DNA of 64,000 nucleotides, from contig NC_064039.1 in assembly GCF_932526225.1 (NCBI RefSeq), forward strand, positions 3,733,001 through 3,797,000, in the 5' to 3' direction. Position 1 is the first letter of the stretch, and every line of letters starts with the position of its first letter. This document shows, piece by piece, positions 37,264-49,198 of this stretch. The notes beneath the pieces are model-generated. The model made no database searches and was not told the DNA's origin. It was given only the letters and a program-made list of their open reading frames with translations. Both the position numbers and the translations under genes were made by a program. Source of the DNA: Nematostella vectensis (lineage: Eukaryota; Cnidaria; Anthozoa; Actiniaria; Edwardsiidae).

Positions 37264-39585
37264 CCAGTTACTTGTGTTACCGTAAGGCTACTGCAGTGCT
37301 TGCTCGAGTCGTGTGTAGCACCGGCTAGCTGCCTTGTGTGTGTATTGTGATGATATGATCGCCACAATCCCGCGTTACAAGCCCACAGTCTTGACCTGCG
37401 CGCGCAGCTAATACCGTGTGCGCAGTCGCAGTGAAAAACTCCGTAGGAGTCGTATTCAAGTAGTGTTTCTTTCCCCTCGGACCATCTGAACTCCCTGCCG
37501 TGCGTTTTCAATATAACCCGACGATTCAATCAAATTTGCATTCAGACAATTTCTCTCATAGCGCGCCAACACAGCGCGTTGTCACAAGGCTATTCGCGTC
37601 TTCCTGCGACCATCTGTATGAAGAGTGTCTCGCGCAGACCTTGGCTGATGTGACCGACAGCACATGCACACTCGCCAGACGACCACCAAGCAATCATCCA
37701 CCCAAGTGAGCAGCGCCTTTTAGTGACCGCTTCTGGCTTTGATACGTTCTAAAAGCTTCAGCCGAGCTGTGCGAAGTAAAGTAACCAAAGTCTTTGTGAA
37801 GAGGAAATAAAAACAATGAGTTGTCTTGCGCGGCGCGTAATTCAATGCCGAATCCCCTGCAACGAAGATTTGCATCTCACCGAAGACTGGCTCGCAAGAT
37901 GAATTACTCAACCCCCCTCGAATTGGTTTCCCGCATTGATTGAATTTACAAGATCTAGTTCACGTTTTAGGATTGCTTAGCGTTTTTCTAACTTGCTATT
38001 GTGCCAATGACGCGAAGGTTGAACTGCAAGTGTCGGGTCATAGCGCCACTAAATGCCCTAAAGTAAGGAGCTCGGGGCCTTTGAGCGAATCTCCGTTGCG
38101 TGATAGTGTCGCTAAGTCGTGGTCTCCAGTGGTGCACTTTGGTTGATCCAGAATATCATTATAAGCCAAGCGCTGGCGAGCTTAGCTCTTAAGAAATAAA
38201 GACCACAGGAGATAGACCACTCTTGGCCGGCACCAACTGAACACCCGAGTTTTGACCAACTGGGACTCGGCAATCACCATATGAGTACTCTTTATTTACA
38301 TGAATTTAACGCAGTTTTGAGGAAAATTAAATTGCGTGTGAGCTGATCTGCCAAAATGAGTGCGCGGCTAGGTACAAAGTTCCTAACCCCCGCTCAGCTT
38401 TAGAATGTAGTCAGCGGGCTAAAAAGAACCCAGGTAAAACCGCAAGGCTAAGATGCAAGCCAACGAAATGTAATGCGCCATTCTGACCGGTTCTTTAAGG
38501 TTAAAACTGTCTTTCTAAGTAACAGCCTATTTCTCTATAGATCCTTAAACGGTGCATAAATTATCAAGTGCATGCCAGAACCTTAAGACCTAAGTATCCC
38601 CAGCGAACAGCCCCCCTAGTCAGTTAGTCTTGTCTTGACTAATAGTTAATTAAGATATTAAACCGAGGCAGAATCGCTAACTTGAGCTTCCTGTTGTTAT
38701 ACCCGCGGCCCTATATCAGCTCTTTTCTACGTCTGATATTGGTTACAAGATTTACCGTGTTTTTCGCTTTCCATTTTGCTGACACGGCTTGATAGCTAGA
38801 TACGGGCCTGTACAGACCACATGCTGAGTGTGTGGAGACCCCAAACAACCCATGACAACCCTCACTCAATGTAAATACTCATCTAACATTCATAGCTACT
38901 ACATCGATCAAAGGCGATCCGGGTATCGCTTTACGCGATTAAAAATCATCAAGCATAAACCATGGTGTGGTTAATTAAAAAAAAAACGCAAAAACTGAAA
39001 TATGCTAGCATGTCATTTTGTTTCACCCCGGGAGGCCAAGTTCCAACTCATTTTCGTGTCGGAAGTAAGCATTTAGTAATTGTGCATTGAAGCAATTAAA
39101 CATTACATGACCTAAAATGGTTCTTTATAACAATTGAATCCAAGGTTTTGAGGTCCGCATTAGCATAACACGCGCCCGGGGTTTCTTTTTCTGTCAAGCA
39201 AGAGGTTTTTTTTATCTTCGCTAACCTTGGCTTTTATATTGTTTACATCCGGGTCTCGATGTCAGCAGCGCGCTACGAGCGATGTTATCGTTAATGGCAC
39301 TATCATGCTGTTCCCACATCGTGCTTTTGCGTTATTTGAACTGTTTGTTCATCATTTTGATTAATTCTCATCCTCTATATCACGTGATCTGAGCACGACA
39401 GACTGGGTAACCCCCCACGTTTATCAAAAAAAAAAAAATCACAACCACTCCCGCTTTTTTTACTTTTGAAAAAAGGAGACGATATTTTTTATTTTCCAGA
39501 TTTTAAATTCGGGTGACTCAAAATTACATTCTCGAAATTCGGTTATCATTCTAACGTTAGTGCTATAAAATACATGGGGCAAGGT
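37264..39585. other. 5' flank of Zic copy 2 and intergenic DNA
   Basis: No gene seen. Minus-strand sequence near 37511 reads TTATATT, a weak TATA-like element. The 37400-38150 part is somewhat GC-richer than its surroundings and may be the promoter. No RNA gene or transposon was recognised. Confidence 0.45.
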
Positions 39586-39589
39586 GTAC

Positions 39590-42500
39590 AATGTGTGGTG
39601 GGTTATGTATAGTGTACCCCCTGGTGTAGGGTGGTGGGTTATGTATAGTGTACACCCTGGTGTAGGGTAGTGGGTTATGTATAGTGTACACCCTGGTGTA
39701 GGGTAGTGGGTTATGTATAGTGTACACCCTGGTGTAGGGTGGTGGGTTATGTATAGTGTACACCCTGGTGTAGGGTAGTGGATTATGTATAGTGTACACC
39801 TTGGTGTAGGGTGGTGGGTTATGCATAGTGTACACCCTGGTGTAGGGTAGTGGGTTATGTATAGTGTACACCCTGGTGTAGGGCAGTGGGTTATGTATAG
39901 TGTACACCCTGGGGTAGGGTAGTGTGTTATGTATAGTGTACACCTTGGTGTAGGGTGGTGGGTTATGTATAGTGTACACCCTGGTGTAGGGTGGTGGGTT
40001 CATATAGTGTACACCCTGGTGTAGGGTGGTGGGTTATGTATAGTGTACACCCTGGTGTAGTGTGGTGGGTTATGTATAGTGTACACCCTTGGTGTAGGGT
40101 AGTAAGTTATGTATAGTGTACACCCTGGTGTAGGGTGGTGGGTTATGTATTGTTTACACCCTGGTGTAGGGTGGTGGGTTATGTATAGTGTACACCCTGG
40201 TGTAGGGTAGTGGGTTATGTATAGTGTACACCCTGGTGTAGGGTAGTGGGTTATGTATAGTGTACACCCTGGTGTAGGGTGGTGGGTTATGTATAGTGTA
40301 CACCCTGGTGTAGGGTAGTGGATTATGTATAGTGTACACCTTGGTGTAGGGTGGTGGGTTATGCATAGTGTACACCCTGGTGTAGGGTAGTGGGTTATGT
40401 ATAGTGTACACCCTGGTGTAGGGCAGTGGGTTATGTATAGTGTACACCCTGGGGTAGGGTAGTGGGTTATGTATAGTGTACACCTTGGTGTAGGGTGGTG
40501 GGTTATGTATAGTGTACACCCTGGTGTAGGGTGGTGGGTTCATATAGTGTACACCCTGGTGTAGGGTGGTGGGTTATGTATAGTGTACACCCTGGTGTAG
40601 TGTGGTGGGTTATGTATAGTGTACACCCTTGGTGTAGGGTAGTAAGTTATGTAAAGTGTACAACCTGGTGTAGGGTGGTGGGTTATGTATTGTTTACACC
40701 CTGGTGTAGGGTGGTGGGTTATGAATAGTGTACACCCTTGGTGTAGGGTAGTAAGTTATGTATAGTGTACACCCTGGTGTAGGATGGTGGGTTATGTATT
40801 GTTTACACCCTGGTGTAGGGTGGTGGGTTATGTATAGTGTACACCCTGGTGTAGGGTAGTGGGTTATGTATAGCGTACCCCCTGGTGTAGGGTAGTGGGT
40901 TATGTATAGTGTACACCCTGGTGTAGGGTGGTGGGTTATGTACAGTGTACACCCTGGGGTAGGGTGGTGGGTTATGTATAGTGTACACCCTTGGTGTAGG
41001 GTAGTAAGTTATGTATAGTGTACACCCTGGTGTAGGGTGGTGGGTTATGTATTGTTTACACCCTGGTGTAGGGTGGTGGGTTATGTATAGTGTACACCCT
41101 GGTGTAGGGTAGTGGATTATGTATAGTGTACACCTTGGTGTAGGGCAGTGGGTTATGTATAGTGTACACCCTGGTGTAGGGTAGTGGGTTATGTACAGTG
41201 TACACCCTGGGGTAGGGTGGTGGGTTATGTATAGTGTACACCCTGGGGTAGGGTAGTGGGTTATGTATAGTGCACACCCTGGTGTAGGGTGGTGGTTTAT
41301 GTATAGTGTACACCCTGGTGTAGTGTGGTGGGTTATGTATAGTGTACACCCTGGTGTAGGGCAGTGGGTTATGTATAGTGTACACCCTGGTGTAGGGCAG
41401 TGGGTTATGTATAGTGTACACCCTGGGGTAGGGTGGTGGGTTATGTATAGTGTACACCCTGGTGTAGGGTAGTGGGTTATGTATAGTGTACACCCTGGTG
41501 TAGGGTAGTGGATTATGTATAGTGCACACCCTGGTGTAGGGTAGTGGATTATGTATAGTGTACACCTTGGTGTAGGGTGGTGGGTTATGTATAGTGTACA
41601 CCCTGGTGTAGTGTGGTGGGTTATGTATAGTGTACACCCTGGTGTAGGGCAGTGGGTTATGTATAGTGTACACCCTGGGGTAGGGTAGTGGGTTATGTAT
41701 AGTGTACACCTTGGTGTAGGGTGGTGGGTTATGTATAGTGTACACCCTGGTGTAGTGTGGTGGGTTATGTATAGTGTACATCCTTGGTGTAGGGTAGTAA
41801 GTTATGTATAGTGTACACCCTGGTGTAGGGTAGTGGGTTATGTACAGTGTACACCCTGGGGTAGGGTGGTGGGTTATGTATAGTGTACACCCTGGTGTAG
41901 GGCAGTGGGTTATGTATAGTGTACACCCTGGTGTAGGGTAGTGGGTTATGTATAGTGTACACCCTGGTGTAGTGTGGTGGGTTATGTATAGTGTACACCC
42001 TGGTGTAGGGCAGTGGGTTATGTATAGTGTACACCCTGGTGTAGGGTGGTGGGTTATGTATAGTGCACACCCTGGTGTAGGGTGGTGGGTTCATATAGTG
42101 TACACCCTGGTGTAGGGCAGTGGGTTATGTATAGTGTACACCCTGGTGTAGGGTGGTGGGTTATGTATAGTGTACACCCTGGTGTAGGGTAGTGGGTTAT
42201 GTATAGTGTACACCCTGGTGTAGTGTGGTGGGTTATGTATAGTGTACACCCTGGTGTAGGGCAGTGGGTTATGTATAGTGTACACCCTGGGGTAGGGTAG
42301 TGGGTTATGTATAGTGTACACCCTGGTGTAGTGTGGTGGGTTATGTATAGTGTACACCCTGGTGTAGGGTGGTGGGTTATGTATAGTGTACACCCTGGTG
42401 TAGGGTAGTGGGTTATGTATAGTGTACACCCTGGTGTAGTGTGGTGGGTTATGTATAGTGTACACCCTGGTGTAGGGCAGTGGGTTATGTACAGTGTACA

Positions 42501-44003
42501 CCCTGGTGTAGGGTAGTGGGTTATGTATAGTGTACACCCTGGTGTAGTGTGGTGGGTTATGTATAGTGTACACCCTGGTGTAGGGCAGTGGGTTATGTAT
42601 AGTGTACACCCTGGGGTAGGGTAGTGGGTTATGTATAGTGTACACCTTGGTGTAGGGTGGTGGGTTATGTATAGTGTACACCCTGGTGTAGTGTGGTGGG
42701 TTATGTATAGTGTACATCCTTGGTGTAGGGTAGTAAGTTATGTATAGTGTACACCCTGGTGTAGGGTAGTGGGTTATGTACAGTGTACACCCTGGGGTAG
42801 GGTGGTGGGTTATGTATAGTGTACACCCTGGTGTAGGGCAGTGGGTTATGTATAGTGTACACCCTGGTGTAGGGTAGTGGGTTACGTACAGTGTACACCC
42901 TGGGGTAGGGTGGTGGGTTATGTATAGTGTACACCCTGGGGTAGGGTGGTGGGTTATGTATAGTGTACACCCTGGTGTAGGGCAGTGGGTTATGTATAGT
43001 GTACACCCTGGTGTAGGGTAGTGGGTTATGTATAGTGCACACCCTGGTTTAGGGTAGTGGGTTATGTATAGTGTACACCCTGGTGTAGGGTAGTGGGTTA
43101 TGTATAGTGTACACCCTGGTGTAGGGTAGTGGGTTATGTATAGTGTACACCCTGGTGTAGGGTGATGGGTTATGTACAGTGTACACCCTGGGGTAGGGTG
43201 GTGAGTTATGTATAGTGTACACCCTGGTGTGGGGTAGTGGGTTATGTATAGTGTACACCCTGGTGTAGTGTGGTGGGTTATATATAGTGTACACCCTGGT
43301 GTAGGGTGGTGGGTTATGAATAGTGTACACCCTGGTGTAGGGTGGTGGGTTATGTATAGTGTACACCCTGGTGTAGGGTGGTGGGTTATGTATAGTGTAC
43401 ACCCTGGTGTAGGGTAGTGGGTTATGTATAGTGTACACCCTGTTGTAGGGTAGTGGGTTATGTATAGTGTACACCCTGTTGTAGGGTAGTGGGCTATGTA
43501 TAGTGTACACCCTGGTGTAGGGTGGTGGGTTATGTATTGTTTACACCCTGGTGTAGGGTGGTGGGTTATGTATAGTGTACACCCTGGTGTAGGGTAGTGG
43601 GTTATGTATAGTGTACACCCTGGTGTAGGGTAGTGGGTTATGTATAGTGTACACCCTGGTGTAGGGTAGTGGGTTATGTATAGTGTACACCCTGTTGTAG
43701 GGTAGTGGGTTATGTATAGTGTACACCCTGTTGTAGGGTAGTGGGTTATGTATAGTGTACACCCTGGTGTAGGGTGGTGGGTTATGTATTGTTTACACCC
43801 TGGTGTAGGGTGGTGGGTTATGTATAGTGTACACCCTGGGGTAGGGTAGTGGGTTATGTATAGTGCACACCCTGGTGTAGGGTAGTGGATTATGTATAGT
43901 GCACACCCTGGTGTAGGGTAGTGGATTATGGATAGTGTACACCCTGGTGTAGGGTAGTGGGTTATGTATAGTGTACATCCTGGTGTAGTGTGGTGGGTTA
44001 TGT
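39590..44003. repeat. 36-bp minisatellite, left part
   Basis: More than 120 copies of a 36-bp unit with GGGTTATGTATAGTGTACAC and CCTGGTGTAGGGTAGT. Unit variants (GGTGGG/AGTGGG, GTGGG/GTGAG, CCTTGG, CTGTTG, CAGTGT) are arranged in higher-order blocks of 540 bp (15 units; compare 39999 and 40539), 936 bp (26 units; compare 41781 and 42717) and about 252 bp (7 units; near 43440 and 43691). Each unit can pair TACACC with GGTGTA and contains the palindrome GTGTACAC. Because the period is a multiple of three, 12-residue YTIHNP-type frames stay open; they are not taken as genes. Confidence 0.97.
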
Positions 44004-45447
44004 GGGGACGTCCTTGAAGTCTGCGTGGTCGGACGTGTCCTACAGAGCTCCGTCAATTTCTACCAAAGACTATTGAAATCAAGTGAAAACACTACGAGAA
44101 ATCATATTTTATTAAGCGGGAGGACATTGTTTTTTGGACCAAGTCCAAATTAATTTAAATTAATTTTTTGGCTACGACTAACGTAACTGATTTGGAAAGC
44201 ATTTTTTACACGATTTTGAAGAGACTGTAGAGACCAAAGCCTCAGACGACATTTTCTACAGCTATATTGGAACTCCTGGTAACCACAACCATTCTTGCTC
44301 TTGATGCTCTTATTTATTTATACTCCTAGTCGTTACTGGACTTTTACGTGCGCTCATAATTGATTGCTTTACCTAAGTTTGTCAGTTTCTTTTAATACCC
44401 GTCTATTTAATTTTCCCGCCAAATACTTCTTGACTTGTTTGTACGCTCTGGTGATCAACAACGCTTAGTGAGCTGCCTAGGCAGCCTGTTTGATAAAGTC
44501 TATGCTTGTGAGGCTACACTCTTTTGATTGATTCTTTCTCGTTGCCATTTTCTGATTGAATTTCTGTGTAATTTTATTTTCATTCAGCCTTTTTACTAAA
44601 CTTAATTAATTCACCGCCCTAGTGGTCAGTCACCCGTATGCTTCAACTTAGCAATATTTGCATATTTGTTTGCGTTCCTACGGCATTGTTCTTTTTGAAA
44701 GTGCGTTGTGTGTTCCCGCGGGACTGCTTTGACCTCTTCAAATACTTACTGTGTTTTTACTGTGCAAAGTATAGGTCTTGTACATTTACAAATTACTTAT
44801 TTGTACTTTGTTATTCATCTGCGCGCTAATTGCTAAAAATTGCAAAAGTACGTACATAAGTACAAAATAAAGTTAAACTAAATGTATAAAAGTTTACAAA
44901 CGTTAAATGAATAAAAAACAACTAATTGAACTAAAGTAAATGAACCAGTTTGACAGACTTTATAAAATCTTATTTATATTTTAGTTTTTAATAAGTAATA
45001 ACAAAGTATATAATAAGAAAGTAATTTTAGTCAAAACTTCTTATTTTCTTGAAACACCCAATTTCCATCATCAAGTACAATTTTTTTTCTTTCTGGTTTC
45101 TGGTGCGCACAATGAGGAGCCGCCTTGCACTTGTTCTCTATGTTTCACTTATGCTGGTGCTGGCGTCTTCGAAAGCGCCTGTTTTCTCCGAGGTTCGATG
45201 GATAGGGCAAACTGAACCCAGGACCTGAGAACAGCCCCATTCCAGCAGTTGTTTCATCTCACTCTAAAGTTCGTAGTTCTACATGGACTCGGACACGAAA
45301 CGCTCGTAATCTTATTGATACTCAACAGTCGCAGCAAGAGATGAACAACCCTCAGCACCTTCATCGAACATATAACTTTTCGATGATGAACAATGTAAGG
45401 CAACCCTCCCTGTTCTTGTCAATAACTATCCAGCAAATGATAAACTG

Positions 45448-45918
45448 GTGGAGTCTCAATCTAAACGAAAATCGGTGAGATCAAGTAATTTAATCCCGAT
45501 CCCTATTGTCAATACCAACAAAGATAATATAAACAAAAAGATCAGACTGCGTCTGTCTCACCTTAATGTTAGATCAGCAAATAATAAAGCTCCAATTATA
45601 AAAGACTTTACGGTGGACAATGCCATAGATATATTGGCAATCACGGAGACGTGGTTTAAGAATGGTGATTACAATTTTGTCGAAATGGGTACCCTTTGTC
45701 CTACAGGATACCGTTTTCTTCACAGCCCAAGGCTAAATGCAAGAGGTGGTGGTGTTGCACTGCTCTTTAAAGATCGTCTTGAAATCAACAGCCGGATTTG
45801 TGAACAGTTCAACACGTTGGAGTTCATGGATGTGCGGCTTCGTGATTCTGTCCAGCTCAGGATTTTTGTTGTCTACAGACCACCTGAATCCACATACACA
45901 TTGTTTTTTTATGAGTAA
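45448..45918 (+). pseudogene. CR1-like endonuclease domain, N-terminal part
   Basis: The frame encodes the start of an apurinic/apyrimidinic-type endonuclease: LSHLNVRSANNK, DILAITETW (catalytic-type Glu), GGGVALLFK and IFVVYRPPES. It stops at TATGAGTAA, where the RTE-like insertion begins. The missing middle resumes after 49003 with LLEQVLAES and LLFIGDFNLH, in fragments. Upstream, an ATG at 45113 starts a hydrophobic, signal-like stretch (LALVLYVSLMLVLASS) in another frame, which may be the original N-terminus before frameshifts. Confidence 0.88.
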
Positions 45919-48900
45919 TCTCGATAGGACGCAGGAAACGACTCGTTCTTGCAGAATGGAATGTGAGAACACTCATGGACAGGTCTAGATCTGAGAGACC
46001 TGAGAGACAGACTGCCCTCATTGCGCGGGAACTGTCGAGATATGAGGTTGATATCGCCGCCCTTAGTGAAACTCGCCTGGCGAATTATGACAGTATGGTG
46101 GACTGTGGCTATACTTTCTTCTGGAGTGGAAAGACAGAGGAAGAACGCAGGGAATCTGGTGTGGGTTTCGCTATCAGAAACCAGATCACGAGAATCATGG
46201 AAGAGGATCCAACACCGGTCAGTGACAGGATAATCACCATGCGTCTACCGCTAGAGAAGAATGTGTATGCGACAGTCATAAGTGTTTATGCACCGACTCT
46301 GACAAACCCAGATGAGAACAAAGAGCAGTTCTACAGTCAAATGAGGGAGGTGCTTTCCAAAGTCCCAAAGAAGGATAAGCTCATTGTCACAGGTGATTTC
46401 AATGCAAGAGTTGGCTGCGAACACGAGAAGTGGGAAGGTGTGTTAGGACACCACGGGATTGGAAAATGCAACTCAAACGGAGAATTGTTGCTCACCCTCT
46501 GCGCTGAACATAGCTTGGTGATCACCAATACTATCTTCAGACATAAAGAGCATCATAAGGTCACTTGGATGCACCCCCGCTCCAAGCACTGGCACTTATT
46601 AGACTACATGATAACGAGAAAGAAAGATCTGAATGACATACTGGACACAAGAGTTATGAGAGGGGCTGATTGCGCCACAGATCATCAGATGGTCAGGTCC
46701 AAGGTGGCCTTCTCGCTGAGGAGACCGCATGCACGGACAAAGGCTAAACCACCAACAAAACTGGATGTGCGGAAGATCAGGAGTGGTGACATGAAGGCTA
46801 AGCTACAACACGAAATGAATGAGGCCCTGAAAAATCTTGAAGAGATGGATGGGAGTGAGATTGAGGCACAGTGGAATACTCTGAAGACAGTTGTGTATGA
46901 AACAGCAGAAAAAGTATGTGAGAAGCCGAAACGAAAACACCAAGACTGGTTTGATGAAAACGATAAACATCTGGAATGTCTGCTGGAAAAGCGGAATGCT
47001 GCTAGAGCCAATATGCTGCAAACAAACACAAGGTCCAACAAGAATAAGTACACGGCTGCAAGGAGGGTACTTCAGCAGTACACGAGAAAGCTCAAGACGG
47101 ACTGGTGGGAACGAAAGGCAGAAAGTCTACAACAGGCATCGGATGTAAATGATATGAAGGGCTTCTACAACGGACTACGAGAGGTGTACGGTCCTGCAAA
47201 GCGTGGGTCAACCCAACTCACTGCTACTGACGGATGCACAATACTTCAGGAGAAATCGGAGATCCTAAACAGATTTGCCGATCACTTTGACCAACTCCTG
47301 AATGTATCAGGGCTTGTGGATGAGGGAGCACTCAAAAGTCTCCAAACAAGACCAGAGGTAGTGTGCCTTTCTGAGCCGCCAGACATAAAGGAGGTTGTGG
47401 ATGCAATCGATGCTACACAAGAGGGGAAATCACCTGGTAAATGTGGTATACCTGCGGAAATCTGGAAGCATGGTGGTACAGAGATTGTGTCCAAGCTGCA
47501 TAAACTTGTCCTCAAAGTCTGGTCAGCGGAGAACACACCTCATGACTGGAGAGATGCCAGTATTATCCCTATTTTCAAGAAAGGTAGTCGGAGAGACTGT
47601 GGAAATTACAGAGGTATATCCTTGCTTTCCATCGCTGGTAAGATCCTCTCTCGTGTTCTGCTGAACAGGATTAACAGACACATAGCACCAGTCATACTGC
47701 CCGAGTCCCAGTGTGGTTTCAGGAGTGGCAGGGGCACAATGGACATGATTTTCTGTCTGCGACAGACCCAGGAGAAGTGTATAGAGCAAAACATGCCGCT
47801 ATATGCAGTGTTCATTGACTTCTCAAAAGCCTTTGACACTGTATCGAGAGAGGCACTCTGGCAGGTCCTGGTCAAATTTGGCTGTCCACCCAAGTTTGTC
47901 AATGTTATACGATCCCTCCATAGCGGTATGAAAGCTTCTGTATCCCAAGGCGGAAACGACTCGAAGCAATTCGATGTCTCCAATGGAGTAAAGCAAGGGT
48001 GCGTCCTGGCGCCAACGCTCTTTTCTCTATACCTGTCGGCCATGTTGGAGATAGCCTTCAAGGACTGTGTTGATGGGGTGTCAATCCAAACAAGGCATAA
48101 CGCCGACCTATTCAATGTTGCTCACTTCAAAGCGAAAAGGAAAACATGCCAGGTCATAGTACGAGAAATGCTGTATGCGGACGACAGCGCATTGGTGGCA
48201 CATGATGTGGAAAGTATGCAGAGATTAGTAGACAGATTCTCCTCAGCTGCAGAACAATTCAGCCTGAAAATCAACATCAAAAAGACAGAGTGCTTATTTC
48301 AACCAGTGAAGCGTCAGACATTGACTCAATTCCCTGGCGAAATCCATGTAAGAAATGAGACCCTGGTCCAGACCAAAGACTTTGTGTACTTGGGAAGTAC
48401 CATCTCTGACAATGCACGAATAGATAATGAGATCACCTTCAGAAAGGGGAAGGCCAGCGCAGCATATGCTAAGCTGAGAGAGCGGCTGTGGGACAACCAT
48501 CACGTATCGCTCAAGGTTAAAGGCAAGGTCTATCGAGCAGTTGTCTTATCTGCCCTAGTATACGGTGCAGAAACATGGACTGTATATCGCAGCCAGGTGA
48601 AAAATTTACATGCATATATGATGCGACACCTGAGAGAAATAATGAAAATTACTTGGATGGATAAGTCACAAACGAAGAGATATACAAGAGGACCGGATTA
48701 CGGTCAATGGCTGACACACTCATTGAGAAAAATCTCAGATGGACTGGGCATGTTCACCGCATGGACACTGACAGATTGCCTAGGCAGCTGCTCTACTCTC
48801 AGCTCACGACAGGGACCAGGAATCAGGGTCGGCCTAGACTCAGGTTCAAAGATGTGGTAAAGAGGAACCTGAAGTGGAGGGATATAAGCTCAAACTCTTG

Positions 48901-49003
48901 GCAAACCACTGCTCGGGATCGTCCAGCATGGAGAGTTAAGATCAAAGGACCAACACAATAGAACAGTCATCGTCGCCTCGACGGACTGCCAATGATGATG
49001 ATG
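45919..49003 (+). mobile_element. RTE-like non-LTR retrotransposon nested in the CR1-like element
   Basis: This insertion interrupts the CR1-like endonuclease. Its 3' end is a short GATGATGATGATT tail around 48990-49003. At the 5' side coding sequence begins at once (EWNVRTLMDRSRS), suggesting 5' truncation. Comparing host sequence on the two sides suggests a loss of a few host codons at the join rather than a clean duplication. The clade assignment is tentative, based on the RT pattern and the short trinucleotide tail. Confidence 0.85.
45963..48860 (+). pseudogene. RTE-like endonuclease-reverse transcriptase, frameshifted near its end
   Basis: A 965-codon frame. N-terminal endonuclease: DIAALSETR, ISVYAPTL, VTGDFNARVG (about 140-149) and ATDHQMV. 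RT: PIFKKGSRRDCGNYRGISLL, ESQCGFRSGRGT, FIDFSKAFDTV (near 617), GVKQGCVLAP and the catalytic MLYADDSALV (YADD at 738-741). The first ATG may not be the true start, since the frame is open upstream to about 45920. The true C-terminus lies in another frame at 48707-48961 (LRWTGHVHRM, GRPRLRF and a final KGPTQ), so a one-base deletion near 48666 breaks the reading frame. Apart from this, the coding sequence is nearly intact, implying a fairly young insertion. Confidence 0.9.
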
Positions 49004-49198
49004 ATTACTGGAGCAGGTTCTCGCTGAGTCTAATGGTCAACTGTTGTTCATTGGTGATTTCAATCTCCACATGGATGATGCTAACGACAGATATGCTAAA
49101 ACGTTTTCCAACATATTAGATGCATTTGACCTAAAGCAGCACGTCAAAGGCATAACGCATAAAGATGGCCACACCCTAGACCTTGTATCAGAGGTCTG

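Noticed and set aside
39563-43762. Long minus-strand frames with YTIHNPPPYTRV repeats
   Set aside because: The 36-bp unit is a multiple of three and has no stop in this frame. Units with indels break the frame repeatedly, and there is no start or splice context.
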